From Pseudoduganella violacea (GTDB taxonomy: Bacteria > Pseudomonadota > Gammaproteobacteria > Burkholderiales > Burkholderiaceae_D), in the NCBI RefSeq assembly GCF_014191875.1, contig NZ_JACHXD010000002.1, positions 521,835 through 585,834 of the forward strand: a stretch of 64,000 bases of DNA. The letters are read 5' to 3'. The position numbers and the translations under genes were made by a program. The first letter of the stretch is position 1; each line of letters starts with the position of its first letter. Shown piece after piece: positions 25,199 to 34,206 of this stretch. The notes beneath the pieces were generated by a model that was not told the DNA's origin, did no database searches, and saw only the letters and a list, made by a program, of their open reading frames with translations.

Positions 25199-27265
25199 CT
25201 AGGGCTTGCCCAGCTCGATGCTGGTCAGCGCCAGCCCGAGCTTGCGGTCATCATTGCCCTGACCGAGTTCGAGCGGCGAGGCCGGCTGCGGCACCTCGAT
25301 CACCACGCTGCGCGTGGCGCCATCGGTATTGAATTCGAACAGGCGGTCCTGCACCTTGCCCTGCAGGCGGAAGCGCTGGCTCTGGCCGCCCACGATGATC
25401 TGGAAATCTTGCTCCAGATTCGGGCCGAAGGTGCTGGCGCGCAGGATCAGGCGGGCTTGTTTCGGCAGCGGTTGGGCGAACTCGAGCTTGACCTGCTTGG
25501 CGACCGACCAGGCGCCCCAGTGTTCCGGATTGGCCAAGCCCTCGGCCGCGCTCAGCAAGCCGCTGTCCAGCGGCTCGTTGAAATCGGCGCGCAGCAAGCT
25601 TTGCGGGATGGCGCGCACACGCAGCAGCGCAAAGTCGGGGGTGCGCACCACCGGCTGCAATTCCGGCGCCAGCTCGTGCTGGCCGACCACCAGCAGCCAG
25701 CGGCGGCGCGGCGGCACTTCATTGGCGGCCAGCGGCGCGCCCGGCTTGAGCTCGATGAAGTCGGCGCCCGGCGTGTCGAGGTGGAACAGGGCGCGCAGCA
25801 GGCCGGCGCCCTCGCCGGCCACGGTCAGCTGGGCCAGCTCTTCGCGCGGCAGGTAGTTGCGTGCCAGCAGGGCGGCGCGGTCATACACTTCGGGCACGCG
25901 TTGGCGCTGCAAGATGGTGCGGATGCCCGATTCCGAATACAGCGAGAGCACGGGCAGCAGCAAGCCCACCAGCAGCAGCGCGCTCCAGCGCGGCCGCCAC
26001 ACCCACAGTCCCAGCATCAGCAATTGCAGCGCCACGCCGGCGGCGAACTGGCCACGCTTGCGCGTCATCATCATCAGCTCCGGGCTGTCGATATACGACA
26101 CCAGATACGCCGGCTGCAGGTGGAAGTAGGCATACACGATGCCGGCGCCGACCACGGCCACGGCCAGCAGGCGCGGCCAGCGCGCCGCGCTCACGGCTTC
26201 GGCCGGCTTGGCCAGCGGCGCGGCGGCCACGATCAAGAGCAGCGGGAAGACGAAGTTGTAGTAGCGCATATGCAGGCGCCACCCCTCGGTCGGTCCCTGC
26301 TCGGCGATGCTGGCCGTATACAGCACCGCCATGCCCAGCGCCGCGCCCAGCGCCAGCAAGGCGAACACTTGCAGGTCGCGCAGCGCCGGCGTGGCCTGGG
26401 CCCGGCCCTGGCGGCTGGCCAGCTGCCACAACAGCATGCCCAAGGGCAGACCCAGCAGCAATACCAGGCCCATCAGATGGCCGCGCAGATTGAGCCAACC
26501 CGGCGCCAGCAAGCGGGCCAGGCCGCGCGGATCGCCGCCATGGTTGTTGCCGTAGAAACTGCCGAACAATTGCACGCCGTCGGCGCCGGCCAGCAGGTAG
26601 CCGAGGCTCGCCTTGACGGCCAGCATGACCAGCGGCGCCACCAGCGCCATGCGCAGCAGGCGCGTCCAGCGCCCGGCGGCCGGGCCGCTGGCACACAGAT
26701 ACAGCATATAGGCCAGCAAGGCCGGCAACAGGAACAGGGCATGCACCTTGACCACGCTGAGCACGCCCAGCACGGCGCCGGTCAGCACGCCATAGCGCAG
26801 CGGCGGCAGGTCGCGGCCGCGCAGCGCGGCCCAGGCGAAGATGCAGAAGCCGAGGAAGTACATGGCTTCCGGCATGAAGTAGACGGTATAGCTGTTGATC
26901 GGACCGAACAGGCACAGCACGGCCAGCACGGCCGCCAGCCGCGCGCCGCACACGGGGCGCGCCAGCAGGTAGAGGATGGGGGCGGCGCCGACGAAAAGCA
27001 GCGCATTGAGCATGCGCGCGCATTCGAGGAAGCCGGGGCCGCACATATTGGTCTGGCCGAACAGGGCCAGGTAGAGATAGGAAGGCAGAGTGCTCTTGGC
27101 CAGCGGCTGCAGGCGCGCCGAGCTGCTGTACAGCCACTCGTCAGCAAACACCATCGGGTACACGCCGCCATTGCGCAGCAGCAGATAAATAAAGGCCAAG
27201 GCCAAGGCCGCGACAAAGCCGTAACGATAGGTCGACGGCAAGGTCGGCGCAACGCGCTCCTGCAT
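25199..27265 (-). CDS. Polytopic GT-C-like membrane glycosyltransferase
   Basis: A 688-residue protein with about ten membrane segments in the first 450 residues and a soluble C-terminal domain (about 480-688). The first periplasmic loop carries FADEWLYSSSARL, an acidic pair in the position typical of GT-C enzymes (ArnT/PMT style) that use polyprenyl-phosphate sugars. The ATG at 27265 was chosen for its strong AAGGAG; upstream extensions lack one. The C-terminal part looks beta-rich. It is divergent from a second GT-C-like gene, and both sit next to the lipid-linked sugar genes. Substrate is unknown. Confidence 0.68.
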   Translation of the reverse strand: MQERVAPTLPSTYRYGFVAALALAFIYLLLRNGGVYPMVFADEWLYSSSARLQPLAKSTLPSYLYLALFGQTNMCGPGFLECARMLNALLFVGAAPILYLLARPVCGARLAAVLAVLCLFGPINSYTVYFMPEAMYFLGFCIFAWAALRGRDLPPLRYGVLTGAVLGVLSVVKVHALFLLPALLAYMLYLCASGPAAGRWTRLLRMALVAPLVMLAVKASLGYLLAGADGVQLFGSFYGNNHGGDPRGLARLLAPGWLNLRGHLMGLVLLLGLPLGMLLWQLASRQGRAQATPALRDLQVFALLALGAALGMAVLYTASIAEQGPTEGWRLHMRYYNFVFPLLLIVAAAPLAKPAEAVSAARWPRLLAVAVVGAGIVYAYFHLQPAYLVSYIDSPELMMMTRKRGQFAAGVALQLLMLGLWVWRPRWSALLLVGLLLPVLSLYSESGIRTILQRQRVPEVYDRAALLARNYLPREELAQLTVAGEGAGLLRALFHLDTPGADFIELKPGAPLAANEVPPRRRWLLVVGQHELAPELQPVVRTPDFALLRVRAIPQSLLRADFNEPLDSGLLSAAEGLANPEHWGAWSVAKQVKLEFAQPLPKQARLILRASTFGPNLEQDFQIIVGGQSQRFRLQGKVQDRLFEFNTDGATRSVVIEVPQPASPLELGQGNDDRKLGLALTSIELGKP

Positions 27266-27403
27266 AGTTCTCCTTCCCAGGGACTGGAACAAAGCCGCCA
27301 TTCTATACCAATTTGCTAAGCCTTCCCGCGCATGGCCCAGGCCCGGCAATTGCAATATACTGCCGGTTTTCCCTGCCATTGGAGTGCGCTGTTGAATCCA
27401 CAT

Positions 27404-29302
27404 ATGCCCCTGCCGCCACCGCGCCGCCTGGCGCTGCTGCTGGTCCTGATCATGGGCTTGCTACTGCTCCTGTTCAAGGCCGACCACATGAAGGGCGATT
27501 CCGTCGAATACACCCTGGCCACCATCGCCATGGCCAACCATGGCACGCCGGCCATCCGCATGAGCGATATCGAGCAAGCCAAGCAGCTGGCGCCGGAGCG
27601 CGCCGAGATCTATGAGATCCTGGCCGCCGATCTGCGCGCCAACAAGCAGGTGGTGTACGCCGCCTATGTGCGCGGGCGCGGCGGCGATGTCTATACCGTG
27701 CACTTCTTCGGCTACTCGGCGCTGGCCGTGCTGCCCTACAAGCTGCTGCAGGCGGCCGGCCTGCCGCCGCTCAAATGCTTCCAGGTGCTGAACCTGACCA
27801 TGGTGCTGGTGCTGGCGTTGTGCCTGTACCGCCTGTTCCGCAACACCGCGCGCGCGGCCTGGGGCACGGCCCTGTTCATGCTGTGCGGCGGCGCGCTGTA
27901 CTGGAACTGGAGCAGTCCCGAATGCCTGAGCGCGGCGGCCCTGCTGGGCGCCTTGGCCCTGTATGCGAGCGGCGCGCCGCTGCGCGCCGGCCTGCTGGCC
28001 GGCCTGGCCGCCTGGCAGAATCCGACCATCCTGGCCTTCCTCGGCTTTGCCCCGCTGATCAAGCTCTGCCTCGACTACCAGCCCGGACGCGGCCTGGCGG
28101 CCGCGCTGCGCCAGGCGCTGGCGCCGCGCCAGCTGCTCGGCCTGGGCCTGGCTCTGGTCTTGATCGCCCTGCCGCCGCTGTTCAATCTGTGGCAGTACGG
28201 CGTGCCCAATATCATCGTCAAGCTGTTCTCCAACCGCGAGCTGGTCACCGTGACCCGCCTGGTATCCTTCTTCTTCGATTTGAACCAGGGTCTGCTGATC
28301 GGCATTCCAGCCGTGCTGGCGCTGCTCGCGCTGTGGATGTGGCGCGGCGCGCCGCAACGGGTCCTGCTGCTGGGCGCCTGCGCCAGCTTCACCCTGGCCC
28401 TGATCCTGCCGGCGCTGGCCGTGCTGAACTGGAACTCGGGCGCGGCCGGCATGATGCGCTATGCCTTCTGGTCCAGCATGCCGCTGCTGTTCGCCCTGCT
28501 CTGGCGCCTGCAGCAGCAGGCGCGCTGGCCGCGCCGCCTGGCCGTCGGCCTGCTGCTGGCGCAAGGCCTGTGCATGGTCAACGCGCTGAGCTACAGCTAT
28601 GTGCAATTCAGTCCGCTGGCGCGCCTGGTGCTGCGCTACGCGCCCAACTGGTACCACCCGGAGCCGGAGATTTTCGCCGAGCGTTCCGGCAATAATGACG
28701 ACTACATCAATCCCGAGCGCATCTATGCCTATCCGCGCGACGGCGCGCCGATCAAGCACCTGTACAACGCGCGCCACCCGGGCATTGAAGACCATCTGTG
28801 CGGCCAAGGCATGAAGCTGGCGCCGGGCAATGCCGCCCACGACAGCGTGCACGGCTGGCGCTATCTGGACGGCGCGCTGGCCTGCGTCGCGGCCGATCCG
28901 GCCCGCGGCCAGCGCCTGCGCGTCGAGCAATTCCGCCTGCATAACACGCTGCAGCTGGGCCAGGGCTGGTCCGGATTGGAGTATGGCGGCGGCGCCTGGG
29001 ACGGCGTCTGGTCGCTCGGCGCCCGCTCCCAGTTGCGCCTGCAAATCCCGGCCGCGCTGAGCGCGCCCAGCGTGACCTTGCACGGCAACTACTTCAACGG
29101 CAATACGCGCACCCGCGTGCTACTGGACGGCAAGGACATGGGGTGGGTGCAGCTGGAACAGCCCCAGCCGCTGCCGCTGCCGGCCGAGGCGGTGGCGCGC
29201 GGCAGCGTGCTGATCGAGCTGCGCCATGAGCAGCCGCAACGCCCCAGCCCGCAGGATACCCGCCTGCTGGCGGTCTTCCTGAATGAGGTGACGCTGCGCT
29301 GA
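27404..29302 (+). CDS. Polytopic GT-C-like membrane protein with beta-rich C-terminus
   Basis: This 632-residue protein has an N-terminal membrane anchor (RLALLLVLIMGLLLLLF) and a first loop KGDSVEYTLATIAMANHG, where acidic residues again take the GT-C catalytic position. About nine more membrane segments extend to residue 420, then a 200-residue soluble domain ending in a carbohydrate-module-like beta region. The ATG at 27404 is used. A TTG at 27392 has a better-spaced GGAG and could be the true start. It is divergent from the other GT-C-like gene and ends at a strong bidirectional terminator. Substrate is unknown. Confidence 0.65.
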   Translation: MPLPPPRRLALLLVLIMGLLLLLFKADHMKGDSVEYTLATIAMANHGTPAIRMSDIEQAKQLAPERAEIYEILAADLRANKQVVYAAYVRGRGGDVYTVHFFGYSALAVLPYKLLQAAGLPPLKCFQVLNLTMVLVLALCLYRLFRNTARAAWGTALFMLCGGALYWNWSSPECLSAAALLGALALYASGAPLRAGLLAGLAAWQNPTILAFLGFAPLIKLCLDYQPGRGLAAALRQALAPRQLLGLGLALVLIALPPLFNLWQYGVPNIIVKLFSNRELVTVTRLVSFFFDLNQGLLIGIPAVLALLALWMWRGAPQRVLLLGACASFTLALILPALAVLNWNSGAAGMMRYAFWSSMPLLFALLWRLQQQARWPRRLAVGLLLAQGLCMVNALSYSYVQFSPLARLVLRYAPNWYHPEPEIFAERSGNNDDYINPERIYAYPRDGAPIKHLYNARHPGIEDHLCGQGMKLAPGNAAHDSVHGWRYLDGALACVAADPARGQRLRVEQFRLHNTLQLGQGWSGLEYGGGAWDGVWSLGARSQLRLQIPAALSAPSVTLHGNYFNGNTRTRVLLDGKDMGWVQLEQPQPLPLPAEAVARGSVLIELRHEQPQRPSPQDTRLLAVFLNEVTLR

Positions 29303-29340
29303 CGGCGCGGGCGCGGCAGCGCGCCTGGACCGCCCAGCAA

Positions 29341-29376
29341 AAAAGCCCCCAGGCCAGCACGGCCTGGGGGCTTTTT
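29341..29376. terminator. Bidirectional rho-independent terminator
   Basis: A perfect 12-bp stem (AGCCCCCAGGCC with GGCCTGGGGGCT, 29344-29372) is flanked by an A run on the left and T-rich sequence on the right. It sits between the convergent GT-C-like gene and the acyltransferase gene and can serve both. Confidence 0.88.
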
Positions 29377-29400
29377 CTTTGCGCCTGGCGGCGGCCGCTC

Positions 29401-31428
29401 TTAACGGCCCGCCGCCGCCCGCGCCGCTTGCTGCTGGGCGAAACGCTCGCCCATCCACAGATCGCCGCGATAGCTCAGATGATTGGTATCGCGGTACATC
29501 AGCATGCCGTCGATCATCGCATGGCAGCGCTGGGCGTCGCACAGCTGGGCCGCGGCGTCGAACAGCTGCACCTGGGGGAACTCGCGCATGATGGTGGCCA
29601 CGGCCGCGTCATGGCCGGCCACGGCCTTGCGGAACTCGGCCGCCGGCAAGGAACAGTCGAGCTGGAGCTTGGTGACGGCGACGGCGCCGCGGCGGATGCA
29701 GGCGCGCCCCTCGAAGTTCAGGAAGGGCACGTCGTTGACGAAGACCACCTGGCGGCCATGGGCCAGCAATTGGCGCAGTGTGGCGCGCAAATGGTCCATG
29801 GTGGCGCGGCCCGGGTCCGAGTTCGGGTCGAGCTTGAGCGCGGTCGACAGGATGACGGTCTTGATGCCCGGGGTCTTGAGCGCCAGTTCCATCATCTGCG
29901 GCGTGGCCTGCTGGAAGGGATCGTCGAGCGGCGGCATGTCGAGGAAGGGCACGCGGGTACCGAGGAACCACAGGTTCTCGCCCTGGGCGCGGTAATAGCG
30001 CGTCAAGCCGGCGATCAGGTGGTAGCCATGGCTGTCGCCCATCAGCAGCACGCTCGGATCGCGCGCCGGGTCATCGAGCAGGCAGTACTGGTACTTGGTG
30101 GTGAAGCCGTAGCGCTTCTTGCACGCCTCGACATTGGCCACGTCTTCCACCATGATCAAGTCTTTCTGCAGCAGCGCATTGTCGACCACGGCGGCGCGCT
30201 TGGGCCGGCCGTCGTGCTTGTAGAGCCAGGCGCCGGCCAAGGCCAAGGCCAGCATCAGCAGCACCAGGCCCGTGACCTTGGCGCGGCCGTGGGCCGGACC
30301 GCGCAGCGGCCGTTCCACCCAGCGGTAGGTGAGCCAGGCCAGCAGCACGGCCAGCGCCAGCAGCACGCCGCGCACGCGCGCCGACGGCAAGCCCGATTCC
30401 ATGATCTGGGCAAACGATAACAGCGGCCAGTGCCACAGATACAGGGGATAGCTGATCAGGCCGAACCAGACCAGGGGACGGCGCGCCAACAGGTGGCGGT
30501 TGACCCAGGCGCGCGGGCCGGCGGCAATCAGCAGCAGCGCGCCGCCGGTCGGCAGCAGCGCCCACCAGCCGGGGAAGGCCTTGTCCTTGCGCAGCGCGAG
30601 GAAGGCCGTCAACAGCAGCAACAGGCCGAGCACGGACAGCCAGTTGCGCGCGCGCGGGCTGCCCAGCTCATAGCGGGTGTCGCCGCCGCCGCTCTGGCGC
30701 GCGCCGAAGTACAGGCTGAGTTTATTGACCGAGAAGTAGGCGAGCATGGCGCCCAGCAGCAATTCCCAGGCGCGGCTGGCCGGCGAGTAAAAGGTGGCGC
30801 TGGGGAATTTGGCGATGCCGGCCACGTTCACGAGAAACGAGGCCAGCGCCAGCAGCAGGGCCACGCCGAACAGGCGCTGGCGCAGCTTCCAGGCCGCGCA
30901 CAGGATCAGCGGCCAGAAGATGTAGAACTGTTCCTCGATACCGAGCGACCACAGGTGCAGCAGCGGCTTGGTTTCGGCCGCCGTGTCGAAATAGCCGACC
31001 TCGTTCCACAGGAAGAAGTTCGACAGGAAGCCGGCGCCGCCCACCACATGCTTGCCCAGCATCTTGTACTCGTCGGCGAACAGGCCGAACCAGCCGAAGG
31101 TCAGGCTGGCCGCGAGCACCAGGCTCAGGGCCGGGAAGATGCGGCGGATGCGGCGCGCATAAAAGTCGGCGAAGCTGAAGCTATGGCTTTGCAGGCCGCC
31201 GATGATGATGCTGCCGATCAGGTAGCCGGAGATGACAAAGAAGATGTCGACGCCGGCGAAACCACCCTTGAGCCGCGCCGGAAAAGCGTGGAACAGCACC
31301 ACCGACAGCACGGCGATGGCGCGCAGGCCGTCGATGTCGGCGCGGTAGGCGGGGTGGGCCTGTGCCGCGGCCGCGGGCGCCGCGTCAACGCTGGAAAGAC
31401 TGGCCAGTTTCATGGTCGGAGGTTTCAT
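29401..31428 (-). CDS. OafA/YrhL-type acyltransferase with C-terminal SGNH domain
   Basis: A membrane O-acyltransferase of about 675 residues. The acyltransferase-3 domain starts at YRADIDGLRAIAVLSVVLFH, with ten membrane segments to about residue 385. A periplasmic SGNH hydrolase-like domain follows with LMGDSHGYHL (catalytic Ser block) and a late DTNHLS (catalytic Asp/His). Such proteins add acetyl or similar groups to O-antigen or other surface glycans. The ATG at 31428 is one of several close starts and none has a strong ribosome-binding site. The 5' end overlaps the relic of a GT2 gene. Placement at the end of the polysaccharide locus suggests that glycan as substrate. Confidence 0.87.
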   Translation of the reverse strand: MKPPTMKLASLSSVDAAPAAAAQAHPAYRADIDGLRAIAVLSVVLFHAFPARLKGGFAGVDIFFVISGYLIGSIIIGGLQSHSFSFADFYARRIRRIFPALSLVLAASLTFGWFGLFADEYKMLGKHVVGGAGFLSNFFLWNEVGYFDTAAETKPLLHLWSLGIEEQFYIFWPLILCAAWKLRQRLFGVALLLALASFLVNVAGIAKFPSATFYSPASRAWELLLGAMLAYFSVNKLSLYFGARQSGGGDTRYELGSPRARNWLSVLGLLLLLTAFLALRKDKAFPGWWALLPTGGALLLIAAGPRAWVNRHLLARRPLVWFGLISYPLYLWHWPLLSFAQIMESGLPSARVRGVLLALAVLLAWLTYRWVERPLRGPAHGRAKVTGLVLLMLALALAGAWLYKHDGRPKRAAVVDNALLQKDLIMVEDVANVEACKKRYGFTTKYQYCLLDDPARDPSVLLMGDSHGYHLIAGLTRYYRAQGENLWFLGTRVPFLDMPPLDDPFQQATPQMMELALKTPGIKTVILSTALKLDPNSDPGRATMDHLRATLRQLLAHGRQVVFVNDVPFLNFEGRACIRRGAVAVTKLQLDCSLPAAEFRKAVAGHDAAVATIMREFPQVQLFDAAAQLCDAQRCHAMIDGMLMYRDTNHLSYRGDLWMGERFAQQQAARAAAGR

Positions 31429-31862
31429 GGAAGGAAGCGAGAATGGATGGTGCCGGTTGCACCAGATAGGCAAAGCGTTTTTGTTCGATGCGGCCCTTGG
31501 TCACGGTATCGCGGATCAGGCCGCAGCACAGCAGCACACTGAACAGGCCGATGCCGGTGCACAGCACGGCCGTCGGCAGGCGCGGCACCAGGCCCGTGGC
31601 CAGATAGGTTTGCGGCAGCGGCGCCGCCATCGGCGAACATGCGCGGGATCACATTGCCCTTGCCCTGCCAGGGGATGCGGCGCACGATGGCGCCGGCAGC
31701 CACGGCCACGGCCACGGTGGCGTCAGTGGCATTATTGTCGAAGACATAGACGGGCGCCTGCGGCAAGCAAGCCTGGAAGTCGCGCACGATGGCCGCGATG
31801 GTCAGCGCCTCGTTATAACAGGGAACGATGACGGCGATGCGTTGTTGGTCGAGAATGGACAC
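31385..31862 (-). pseudogene. GT2 glycosyltransferase with internal deletion
   Basis: Residues 1-78 read as a good GT2 N-terminus (RIAVIVPCYNEALTIAAIV; VYVFDNNATDATV; GKGNVIPRMFAD). At about 31629 the frame is lost, and another minus-strand frame immediately gives the C-terminal membrane part of the same family (PLPQTYLATGLVPRLPTAVL to KRFAYLV). The catalytic DXD region and most of the GT-A domain, which intact relatives carry between these parts, are missing. The gene therefore seems to have lost several hundred bases with a frame change and should be inactive. The 3' end overlaps the acyltransferase start. Confidence 0.75.
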
Positions 31863-31930
31863 AGTAGTTAAGCCGGGGCCGCGAAGCGACCCCAGTTGGG
31901 CACAATAAGAGAAAGCTGCCGATTATATAA

Positions 31931-31957
31931 GAAGCCGGCGCATCGCCGGCCGGCTTC
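31931..31957. terminator. GC-rich hairpin downstream of the helicase gene
   Basis: A perfect 9-bp stem GAAGCCGGC/GCCGGCTTC has a 9-base loop and lies 17 bp past the helicase stop on the minus strand. It is followed by an AT-rich but not T-only stretch. Termination activity is plausible, not certain. Confidence 0.5.
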
Positions 31958-31973
31958 TGGCGGCAGCCCCGGC

Positions 31974-33497
31974 TTACGCCTTGGGCAGGCCGCCCAGCAG
32001 CGCGGCCAGCTTGGCCTTGGGCTTGGCGGCCGGCAGCGGCGCGCTGGCGGCCGGCGCCGCGCTGCGGCTCGGCTCATACGGTTTCAGGAACCACGGGTCG
32101 ACCTTCTCGCGGCGCGGGCCGGGGCCGCCCGGACCACGGCTGCGTTCGCGTTCGCCGCCCGGCGCGCGCTCGGCGCCGCCGCGTTCAGCGCGTTCACCAC
32201 GGCTGCGGTCGGCTTCCGAACCGCGGCGCGCGCGGCGCTCGCCATGGCGCTCGTCGCCGCTGTGGTTGCCGGGCGCGAAGCCCTGCAGCTCGCCGCGGCG
32301 GATGGTCTGCTTGATGAGCTTCTCGATGTCGGCCAGCAGGCGCTCGTCCTTGTCCGAATAGATCGAGATGGCGTCGCCCGAGGCGCCGGCGCGGCCGGTG
32401 CGGCCGATGCGGTGCACATAGTCTTCGGCGTTGTACGGCAGGTCGTAGTTGACCACGCAAGGCAGGTCGGAGATGTCGAGGCCGCGCGCGGCCACGTCGG
32501 TGGCCACCAGCACGTCGATCTCGCCCTTCTTGAACGCGTCGAGCGCGGCCATGCGTTCCTGCTGGCTCTTGTCGCCGTGGATGGCGGTCGCTTTCATGCC
32601 CTCTTGTTCCAGGCCGCGCGCCAGGCGCGAGGCGCCGATCTTGGTATTGGAGAACACGATCACCTGCTTCAGCTCGCGCTGGCGCAGGATGTGGGCGACG
32701 GCGTCGCGCTTGTGCTCTTCGGCCACCTTGTACACCACCTGGGTGACCTTGTCGGCCGTGGCATTGCTGCGCGCCACTTCGATCGAGACCGGGTTGTTGA
32801 GGAAGCTGTTGGCCAGCTTCTTGATCTCGGGCGAGAAGGTGGCCGAGAACATCAGGTTCTGGCGCTGCTTGGGCAGCAGGTTGATGATGCGCTGCAGGTC
32901 GGGCAGGAAGCCCATATCGAGCATGCGGTCGGCCTCGTCCATGACCAGCATCTGCACCTGGCCCAGGCTCACGGTCTTTTGTTCGACGTGGTCGAGCAGG
33001 CGGCCCGGCGTGGCGATGACGATTTCGATGCCGCTGCGCAGCGCCGCCGTCTGCGGCTTCATGTCCATGCCGCCGAACACCACGGTCGAGCGCAGCGGCG
33101 TATGCTTGCAATAGGCTTTGACATTGTCGGCCACCTGCACCGCCAGTTCGCGGGTCGGGGTCAGCACCAGGGCGCGCACCGGATGGCGCGCCGGCGACAT
33201 GCTGCTATTGGCATGGGCCAGCAAGAGCTGGATAATCGGCAGCGAGAAGCTGGCGGTCTTGCCGGTGCCGGTCTGGGCCGCGCCCATGACGTCGCGGCCT
33301 TGCAGCACGACCGGGATGGCCTGGGCCTGGATCGGCGTCGGATGGGTGTAGCCCTGCTCGGTCAGCGCGCGCTGGATATCCGGCGACAGGCCGAAGTCGG
33401 CAAAGCGGACTTGCGCCGGGGCGGCAACGGCGCCCTCCGGCGCCAGGGTGATCTCGGTGTCAGACATATTCGTGGTGGGCCATGCAGTGATGGCCAT
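31974..33497 (-). CDS. rhlE: DEAD-box RNA helicase, RhlE-like
   Basis: A 507-residue ATP-dependent RNA helicase with all core motifs: Q-motif (FADFGLSPDIQRALTEQGY, TPIQ), motif I AQTGTGKT, motif II VMDEADRMLDMGF, motif III FSATF, and motif VI HRIGRTGRAG. The C-terminal 130 residues are Arg/Gly/Glu-rich with repeated GGERERSRGPGG-like sequence, typical of RhlE proteins involved in ribosome assembly and RNA turnover. An ATG at 33467 (MSDTEITL) is an alternative start; both starts have weak ribosome-binding sites. Confidence 0.92.
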   Translation of the reverse strand: MAITAWPTTNMSDTEITLAPEGAVAAPAQVRFADFGLSPDIQRALTEQGYTHPTPIQAQAIPVVLQGRDVMGAAQTGTGKTASFSLPIIQLLLAHANSSMSPARHPVRALVLTPTRELAVQVADNVKAYCKHTPLRSTVVFGGMDMKPQTAALRSGIEIVIATPGRLLDHVEQKTVSLGQVQMLVMDEADRMLDMGFLPDLQRIINLLPKQRQNLMFSATFSPEIKKLANSFLNNPVSIEVARSNATADKVTQVVYKVAEEHKRDAVAHILRQRELKQVIVFSNTKIGASRLARGLEQEGMKATAIHGDKSQQERMAALDAFKKGEIDVLVATDVAARGLDISDLPCVVNYDLPYNAEDYVHRIGRTGRAGASGDAISIYSDKDERLLADIEKLIKQTIRRGELQGFAPGNHSGDERHGERRARRGSEADRSRGERAERGGAERAPGGERERSRGPGGPGPRREKVDPWFLKPYEPSRSAAPAASAPLPAAKPKAKLAALLGGLPKA

Positions 33498-33637
33498 CTT
33501 TCTTCAGGAAAACAACAATTTGCGCGAGCAAAGGCCGCGGCGGCCAACCCTGGATGATACCTGTTTCAGCAGCCCTTCGCACAAAAACGAGGGATTTTGC
33601 TGGAAAATCTTGCAAATTAAGACAATATAAGCGTTCC

Positions 33638-33823
33638 ATGCCCGCCAAATCCCCCCCGCCCGCGCCCGCCGATCCGGCTCCCGCCCCCACCGCCCCACCC
33701 CGGCCGGCGGCCGATGAATGCTGCCGCGGCGGCTGCGACTGGTGCGTGCTCGACGAATACGATGCCCAGCTCGAGCGCTACCGGCGCGCGCTGGCCGAGT
33801 GGCAGGCGCGCCAGGCATCCTGA
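33638..33823 (+). CDS. Small oxidoreductase-like domain protein
   Basis: A 61-residue protein with a Pro/Ala-rich N-terminus and the compact motif ECCRGGCDWCVLDEYDAQLERY. This matches the bacterial oxidoreductase-like (PF09791-type) domain, whose four cysteines probably bind a metal or form disulfides. The ATG at 33638 is the first start giving only domain sequence; a longer frame to 33554 has no family support. It is divergent from the helicase gene. Function is not known. Confidence 0.75.
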   Translation: MPAKSPPPAPADPAPAPTAPPRPAADECCRGGCDWCVLDEYDAQLERYRRALAEWQARQAS

Positions 33824-33846
33824 AGTCCGGCCGGGGGGCCGAGCAC

Positions 33847-34041
33847 TTAACCGCGCCGGCGCAGCGCCGCGTCGATTTTCTTGTCGGTGTTGTACTGGCT
33901 CAGCGAATACACCGCCCAGATGGCGGCCGGAATCCAGCCCAGCACGGTCAATTGCAGCAGCAGGCAGATGATGCCGGCGACAGGGCGGCCGATGGTGAAA
34001 AAAGCCAGCCAGGGCAGGAACAGGGCAATCAGAAGGCGCAT
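33847..34041 (-). CDS. YqaE/Pmp3-family small membrane protein
   Basis: A 64-residue protein with two membrane segments and the UPF0057/Pmp3 pattern (PWLAFFTIGRPVAGIICLLLQL, then WIPAAIWAVYSL) and a charged C-terminal tail (DKKIDAALRRRG). Members are stress-associated proteolipids thought to affect membrane potential. It is convergent with the oxidoreductase-like gene, 23 bp away. Confidence 0.85.
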   Translation of the reverse strand: MRLLIALFLPWLAFFTIGRPVAGIICLLLQLTVLGWIPAAIWAVYSLSQYNTDKKIDAALRRRG

Positions 34042-34206
34042 AAAGTAATCCAGAAAATCCCGTGACGCGGGAACGTCTTAAGCGGTTGCTCGCGGAAATT
34101 GTACAAACAGAATTGCCAGAAGGGAAATTTTGTTTGATGCGCCACGGCGGCGGCGCCACACGGTACGCCAGCGTACCGACGCGGCGGCGCGGCGGCCCCA
34201 TGCTGG

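Noticed and set aside
31425..31862. Intact 145-residue GT2 protein
   Set aside because: After residue 78 the frame has no glycosyltransferase sequence, and the true C-terminal part continues in another frame, so it is scored as a pseudogene.
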